This document shows positions 59,301 through 64,000 of a stretch of 64,000 nt of DNA, in pieces (the stretch's first letter is position 1; each line of letters starts with the position of its first letter). Under the pieces are notes generated by a model, which worked only from the letters and a program-made list of their open reading frames with translations, did not search any database and was not told the DNA's origin. Origin of the DNA: Aquila chrysaetos chrysaetos (lineage: Eukaryota; Chordata; Aves; Accipitriformes; Accipitridae); the NCBI RefSeq assembly GCF_900496995.4, contig NC_044007.1, forward strand, positions 19,797,742 through 19,861,741, in the 5' to 3' direction. The position numbers were made by a program, and so were the translations under genes.

Positions 59301-61439
59301 GTCTCTGAAAGGACTGTATGATGTGGTAGACTGCAGCAGAGAGAAGAAGGCTCATCAACCCTGACAGTCTACTCCAGTCTTTTATTCCTGTCCTATTGTG
59401 TGTCCATCACTCTGATTTTTAGCTCTACTTAGACATTTTTTTCTGTGACAAATGTTCTTACTTCCTGCTCTTGCTTGATTAATCTTTTCACCAGCTGTAT
59501 TTGTGTTTGCAGAGTATGTGTTGCTATGCATTCATTTCACCACCTCCACACCTCAGAGCATTGGCAACAACCACTTACATTCTTTAAAAAAAATGGTGTT
59601 AACACTTTGCATCCAAAGTAAGAAAAAGAAACATCAGTGTTATGGATTGTGACTAGACAATGATTTTGCTGTAAGAGTCTGTGCACTGTAGGAGGCAAAG
59701 GAGGGACAGCATCACCTGGGAAGACATATAAGAATAGACAACGCTTGGCTTGACAGAGTTGCGGTTCCCTCTGTTTGCTCCTTACTTTGTGGGATTGTAA
59801 TTATTAGCAACAAATTAATATACATGCCCAACACAAGCTGGCACACAATGGGGAGGAGAGTGGGTGGCAGAGCAGCAAGACATTTGCGTGTGGTTAAATA
59901 ACAAGTAACTAAGGTTCTAGCAAGCACTCAAGAATATGTGCTGTAGCTCCTGGGTTTTGAAAGATCAATGACACTGCCACTTGTTGTGCACTGACAACAA
60001 TTTCCTCTCTTTGTATCAGCTATCAGAAAGAAACTGCCCACCCAAGGCCTTGGCAGATTGTGCTGGGGCCCAGGAGAGGTGCTTGCTTTCTTCCAGGCTG
60101 CATTGCTGGGGCCAAGCACCACATTTTGTCCTGTCAGTCACTTAATTAAGACTTGTCTATCGGATGTGGCAGGTGCAGCTTGCAGTGTCAGTGGCCAATA
60201 TCTGTATGTTCCTATCCTGCTGCTTCCCAAATGGAAATGTGCAATAGCCTTAAAGAGAGTTTGTTTCTGCCTTTGCTTTTGCTTTAAAGTATTTGAACAA
60301 TTTACAGATAGGCTTTTTTCGTTGTTTATTTGATTAGGTTTTATTTGCTCCTTTATATTTATTTCAAAGAGGGCATTGTTACAAAAAGCTCCAAGGACAG
60401 TCTGTGCTGTTTTCCCCACTCTGTAATTTTCTCCTTACAATTTTTCTTCAGAGTGAATAATACACCATTCAATGCATTGAAACTGCACTCTGCTAATGGA
60501 AAGACTGCCTGGAGCTGCTTCGAAACAGTGGCCCAAACCAGCCCACAGCACTGAGCGGTCTGTGAGATGGGTACTGGGAGTCCCCTAGTATTGCTGTGTC
60601 CTGGCAAGTAATTTTGACATTCATGGGAGTTATTGCCACAAAAATTTGAATCTTCTGTGCTGGGTCTTTTGGGTCTCAGCAGGATTTGTCTTCAAAACTT
60701 TGGCTTGTTTGCCTAATGCAGTGTTTCAGAATGGGCAGAGACCTTACACAGAATCACCCTGTCCTCTGATGCCAGGACAACTCCTTCAGACAGCCTGTCC
60801 TTCTCTCTTCTGCCTTATCTGGCTCTTTTCCAGCTCGCTTTCCCTCTCCCCTGCTTTCCTGCCCAGCAGCCATGCAGGCAGGTGCTGCTCACTTCTACTT
60901 CCCACGGGCATCCTCATTTCAGCTCCATGCCAAAGGTCCGTCCCTCCATGCTCTTTGCGTCCCCAGAGCCTGGTGTTTCCCCAGGAGCACAGTTATCCAC
61001 ATGTGATGGATCTTCAGTTCTTCCTTCTCCACGCATTATTTTCACATCCTGGTTCACTTCAGAGAAAGCACTGGCAAGAAAAGTCAGTGAGGGTTCGTAC
61101 CAACCGGTCATTCATTGTATTATGTATTTTTGGCAACAGTCTTTTTTTAAAAGTCATGTATGCCTGCCAGAGAAAGTGCGTGGAGAGCCTGCCAACGTGG
61201 AGCCAGCTCCTGAGTTTTTCCTGTCAGTCTTGCGGCAGCGAGTACGTTTCTTGAAGTCTTAGCTCTGGGAGTGCTGCGATCACTTGAGAATCTGATTTCA
61301 CCCTTCCACGCGGCAAGTCCTGAGCTCCCGTGACTATGGGAAAAAAGCCTAGGTGATGATCGAGCCGGACACAGGCACCCGAGCAACCTCCCAAGGCTCG
61401 CCGCATTGAAGCTCCTCTCCAAACCCGTGTCAGGACCCC
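56311..61439. other. Intergenic sequence upstream of TMEM74, no gene seen
   Basis: A GC-richer patch at about 56990-57780 is open in several frames without a recognisable domain. The 202-codon and 126-codon overlapping plus frames at 60646-61262 have no recognised domain and differ only by frame. No RNA gene is recognised. Regulatory elements of TMEM74 may lie here but cannot be identified by eye. Confidence 0.45.
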
Positions 61440-61606
61440 GGGGCTCGGAGGGGGCTGGCCGGTAAGGTTTGAACGCTGGCAGCGGGGCCCAGCAGGCAGC
61501 GGCTGCCCCTCTCCGCCCCCTCTGCCCCGGCCCCCGGCCGGGAGGCGCCCGCGGGGGCGGCGGCGGCTCCCTGCCCTGCCGCAGCGGCGCGGCCGCCCGC
61601 CGGCGG

Positions 61607-61625
61607 ACTACAACTCCCAGCGTGC
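61607..61625 (+). promoter_or_regulatory. ZNF143/THAP11-type motif
   Basis: ACTACAACTCCCAGCGTGC matches the known ACTACAAyTCCCAGmATGC consensus of ZNF143-bound promoters at all but the base after CAG (C) and the A of ATG (G). Such sites sit near start sites of CpG-island promoters, so it may mark the TMEM74 core promoter. Confidence 0.7.
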
Positions 61626-61685
61626 CGCAGCCACCGCCCGCCCGCCGGCACGGCCCGCCCGCCCGCCCGCCCGCCGCGCCTCGGC

Positions 61686-61741
61686 ACTGCCCGGCTGGGC
61701 TGGGCCGGGCCGGGCCGGGCCGGGCTGGGCTGGGCTGGGCT
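61686..61741. repeat. GGGCC/GGGCT pentamer repeat in the promoter
   Basis: About eleven 5-base units of the form GGGCY in a row. Such tracts vary in length and are hard to assemble. Confidence 0.8.
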
Positions 61742-61908
61742 CGGCGCCGCCGCAGCCCGGCTGTGCCCCGGGGCGCTGGCCGCAGCGCGGTCGCGGGGCG
61801 CGGCGGGCGCCGCCGGTCGCGGAGGCGGGAGGGAGGTAGGTGTGCGGGGCGGGCAGCGCGGCCGGCGGGCCGGCCGCCGCGCCGGGCAGGTGAGAGCCCC
61901 GCGGGGAG

Positions 61909-62000
61909 GGGGAGGAGGCGGAGGCGGAGGAGGAGGAGGAGGCGGAGAAGGAGAAGGAGGAGGAGGCGGCGTGCTGCTGCTCCTGCTGCTGCTGCTGCCT
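61909..62000. repeat. GGA/GGC and CTG triplet repeats
   Basis: GGAGGC-type triplets from about 61909 are followed by CTG units around 61973-61998. They lie in the presumed exon 1 or first intron of TMEM74, depending on which donor is used. Confidence 0.75.
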
Positions 62001-62300
62001 GCCGGGGTGTGAGTGTGTGTCGGTGCGTGTCTGCGCGCCCGTAACCTCGGTGTCACTCGGGTCACACAGTTGCGTGCGGATCCAGCTACTCCCCGCGCCG
62101 GCGGGGAGCGCGTTTCCTAGCCTGGCCGGTTCCCGCTGAGGTCCCGAGAAGAGCGTGAGTGAGCAGCGTCTGCTATCGATCACGTATATGCTATAGGCGC
62201 ACATGTGTTTTCTATGCATGCAACACATTTATGGGCTGCAGGCTTTTGCTAATGTCACCGGGCATTCGGCCGCGAGGGGGGATGGGGCGCAGAGGAAGGG

Positions 62301-62897
62301 GGTAAAAACGAATTAATTGCAGATGAGAAGTAATATCCGTCTTTGAGTCATCAGTCTTTGAGGCATAATTTCATTCCGAAAGCTCTTAATCGAACGGGAG
62401 ATCTGCTATAGGAAAGCACTGCTTTTCCCATAGGATTATCAGATTTCCACCAGAGAATACAGATCCTGGATTATTGAGCTACATGGGATTTGCGTGTTTC
62501 TTTCTAATTAGTCTGTGAATCTGAGTTTAAAATTCTTCATTTGGAAGGGGGTGGGGGAGTTACTTGCTTCTAAAAGAACAGACGTCTCATTTCTCTGGCA
62601 TTTTACGCAGTTATTCTGGTTATCCTGCGCTCTCTAGATGACTTACTGCCTTAATTGGACATCGGTGTCAAAGGTTGATTAGACTCCCTAATAGATTTTG
62701 GATCTGCAAGAGGATTGCAGTTTTAAATGCGTGGTTAAAACAATCGTGTTTGCCATCTCCTCTCGAACAGTTGAGGGGAAGACTGATGTATTACATTTGC
62801 GTTATCTTCTCTTTGGTTTATTAATGTATCATCATGAGGTTGTCGGGTTTGGTTTTGTTGTTGTTGTTGTTTTTCCCCTCTGCTATTTCATTTGCAG
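62301..62897 (+). other. TMEM74: Probable TMEM74 intron 1 (3' part)
   Basis: AT-rich DNA between the CpG island and the coding exon, ending in a T-rich pyrimidine tract (62852-62880) and TTTGCAG (62891-62897), a strong 3' splice site. Known TMEM74 genes have a noncoding first exon and the whole coding sequence in the second, which fits. Confidence 0.65.
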
Positions 62898-63112
62898 ATG
62901 AAAAAGAAATGAATGTCAGAGAGGATTTGTTTAATCATTTAACAGCTGACACAAGCCATGTCCCTAACAAAAAGTTGGTGAAAGAGTAGAAGATTTCTGG
63001 GATACAGCAGCTCCGGCACCGTGAAGCCACTTCAGCGGGTCAGGGGCAGAGTTCGCTGAAGGATGCGGTAGCCTGGGAGTCGGAGCTTGCCGGGACGAGG
63101 TCGATGGCTTGC
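62898..63112 (+). other. TMEM74: TMEM74 exon 2, 5' untranslated part with uORFs
   Basis: Begins after the 3' splice site at 62896-62897. Four short upstream ORFs end before the main start: 62898-62912 (4 codons plus stop), 62909-62989 (26 codons plus stop), 62958-62981 (7 codons plus stop) and 63063-63071 (ATG CGG TAG). None overlaps the main start, so reinitiation is possible. A further ATG at 63104 is in frame with TMEM74 and adds three residues. Confidence 0.6.
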
Positions 63113-64000
63113 ATGGAGCTTCTCTACCTGGCCGAGGAGAGCAGGCAGGCGACCCTGGGCACCACGACGGGCTGGAGCCTGCCCTGCCCTCCCTACGAGC
63201 AGCAGCGGCGTGAGGGGGGTGAGGTGGACCCCAGAGCGGCCGCTGCCGTGGCAGCCCTGCGCTGCGAAAGGCATTGCAAGCCCTTGCAGAGGGGCCCTGT
63301 GGCTGAGCCCCCCTTGGCACCCCAGCCCTCCCCCCCGGGCACCTCGCCCCAGGAGCACCCTGCACCCCCCGGCACCTCCCAGCCCTGCCACCCGCCCGAG
63401 CACTTGCCCGGGGAAGAGGACGGAGGGAAGAAGAAAGCCTGCTGCTGTGCCCAGGAACTCGAGACGTCATTCACCTACGTGGATGAAAATGTAAACCTGG
63501 AGCATGCAAGAAGTCCCCCCAGTCCTACAGGCGGCCGCTGCCAGGATGCCCCTCTGCAGCAGCGTTCCTGCAGGGAGCTACCGCCCGAGTGGGTGCACGA
63601 TTCTCCTTCCCTGGTGTCCGAGGAGGACGATGCTGCCTCGGAGGTGGCAGCCGGGAAATCTGTGGACTACGGGTTCATTAGTGCCATTTTGTTCCTGGTT
63701 AGTGGCATTTTGCTGGTGATCATTTCCTACGTGGTACCCAGAGACGTGACTGTGGATCCCAACACCGTGGCTGCCCGGGAGATGGAGAGGCTGGAGAACG
63801 AGAGCGCGAGGATCGGGGCTCACTTGGACCGCTGTGTTATTGCCGGGCTGTGTCTCTTAACCCTGGGGGGAGTGGTGCTCTCGAGCCTGCTGATGATGTC
63901 CATGTGGAAAGGGGAGCTGTACCGGAGGAGCAGGTTTGCGTCCTCCAAGGAGTCTGCGAAGCTCTATGGGTCTTTCAATTTCAGAATGAAGTCTGGTGCA
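63113..64000 (+). CDS. TMEM74: Transmembrane protein 74 (3' end outside window)
   Basis: Two-pass membrane protein of lysosomes and autophagosomes, reported to promote autophagy. All 296 codons up to the window edge are open; the human protein has about 305 residues, so only a few C-terminal residues should be missing. The start at 63113 (MELLYLAEESRQ) is chosen because it aligns with the conserved N-terminus of TMEM74; an in-frame ATG at 63104 would add MAC. The first 120 residues are poorly conserved, with a proline-rich part near 75-108 and a CCC cluster. The block CAQELETSFTYVDENVNLE is typical of the family. Membrane segments lie at about 187-208 and 241-265, separated by the conserved DPNTVAAREMERLENESARI region. 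The cytosolic end has ELYRRSRFASSKESAKLYGS. Identity rests on strong similarity of this C-terminal half. Single coding exon, as known for the gene. Confidence 0.97.
   Translation, partial: MELLYLAEESRQATLGTTTGWSLPCPPYEQQRREGGEVDPRAAAAVAALRCERHCKPLQRGPVAEPPLAPQPSPPGTSPQEHPAPPGTSQPCHPPEHLPGEEDGGKKKACCCAQELETSFTYVDENVNLEHARSPPSPTGGRCQDAPLQQRSCRELPPEWVHDSPSLVSEEDDAASEVAAGKSVDYGFISAILFLVSGILLVIISYVVPRDVTVDPNTVAAREMERLENESARIGAHLDRCVIAGLCLLTLGGVVLSSLLMMSMWKGELYRRSRFASSKESAKLYGSFNFRMKSGA

Larger units (their letters stand above)
61440..62300 (+). promoter_or_regulatory. TMEM74: CpG-island promoter and probable first exon of TMEM74
   Basis: A strongly GC- and CpG-rich block stands out sharply from AT-rich flanks and lies just upstream of the TMEM74 coding exon. 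No TATA box is evident, as is usual for CpG-island promoters. A ZNF143-type motif is at 61607-61625, a GGGCY pentamer repeat at about 61686-61741 and GGA/GGC plus CTG triplet runs at about 61909-62000. Two good 5' splice sites could end exon 1: CAG|GTGAGA (GT at 61890-61891) and AGC|GTGAGT (GT at 62155-62156). The transcription start cannot be fixed from the sequence. Confidence 0.75.

Noticed and set aside
60646..61262. Overlapping plus frames of 202 and 126 codons upstream of the CpG island, considered as an upstream TMEM74 exon
   Set aside because: Different frames overlap, there is no domain, and no matching splice structure could be made with the coding exon.
61469..62044. Plus-strand frame of 191 codons with an arginine run
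   Set aside because: The arginine run is the GGA/GGC triplet repeat read in one frame. It lies in the presumed noncoding first exon or intron of TMEM74.
61430..62065. Long minus-strand frame of 211 codons rich in proline, serine and alanine, with a 206-codon partner at 61608-62228
   Set aside because: It is the antisense of the CpG island and its triplet repeats. Absence of stops is expected in such GC-rich DNA and no domain is recognisable.
1..64000. CRISPR arrays, bacterial operons, tRNA or rRNA genes
   Set aside because: No spaced direct repeats, ribosome binding sites or RNA gene signatures were seen. The window is vertebrate nuclear DNA.

Overview
The window looks like bird nuclear DNA: long AT-rich intergenic sequence, CR1 LINE fragments including 3' ends with the usual TTCTGTGA tail, eroded MIR/CORE-type SINEs, several solo LTRs of a type common in neoavian genomes, and one CpG island in front of a vertebrate gene. 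The species cannot be named from the sequence. Only one host gene is recognisable, at the extreme right edge: the coding exon of TMEM74 on the + strand, cut off by the window end. The roughly 61 kb to its left read as an upstream gene desert.

Layout. 1-12266: intergenic DNA with CR1 pieces (328-644 +, 1032-1125 -, 8103-8745 -, an older one at 9190-9720 -) and a MIR-like SINE (about 9785-9895). 12267-19015: a complete endogenous retrovirus of the avian ERV-L (class III) type, with a perfect 5-bp target duplication, two 581-bp LTRs that differ at one base, a primer binding site matching tRNA-Lys(1,2), open gag and pro-pol reading frames, a polypurine tract, and no env. 19016-61440: intergenic DNA holding three minus-strand solo LTRs (20199-20320 internally deleted, 26314-26915, 40467-41046), a 1-kb CR1 (31125-32150), MIR-like remnants, simple repeats and a few GC-rich patches. 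61440-62300: the CpG-island promoter of TMEM74 with a ZNF143-type motif. 62898-64000: the second TMEM74 exon, with a uORF-rich 5' UTR and 296 codons of coding sequence.

How it works together. The ERV is organised for copying without an envelope. A U3 promoter (CRE plus TATA) starts the RNA, the Gag frame begins with a membrane-inserting segment, and Pol lies in the same frame behind one UAG codon, so it would be made by stop-codon read-through. The LTR pair shows the insertion is very young. TMEM74 is a two-pass membrane protein linked to autophagy; its uORF-rich leader suggests translational control.

The most unusual object is the Gag of this ERV-L: its N-terminus is a tandemly duplicated hydrophobic segment followed by a third hydrophobic stretch and a duplicated TQT motif, in an element with no env. 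This points to an intracellular, membrane-anchored retrotransposon life cycle. The membrane and LC8 parts are inference.
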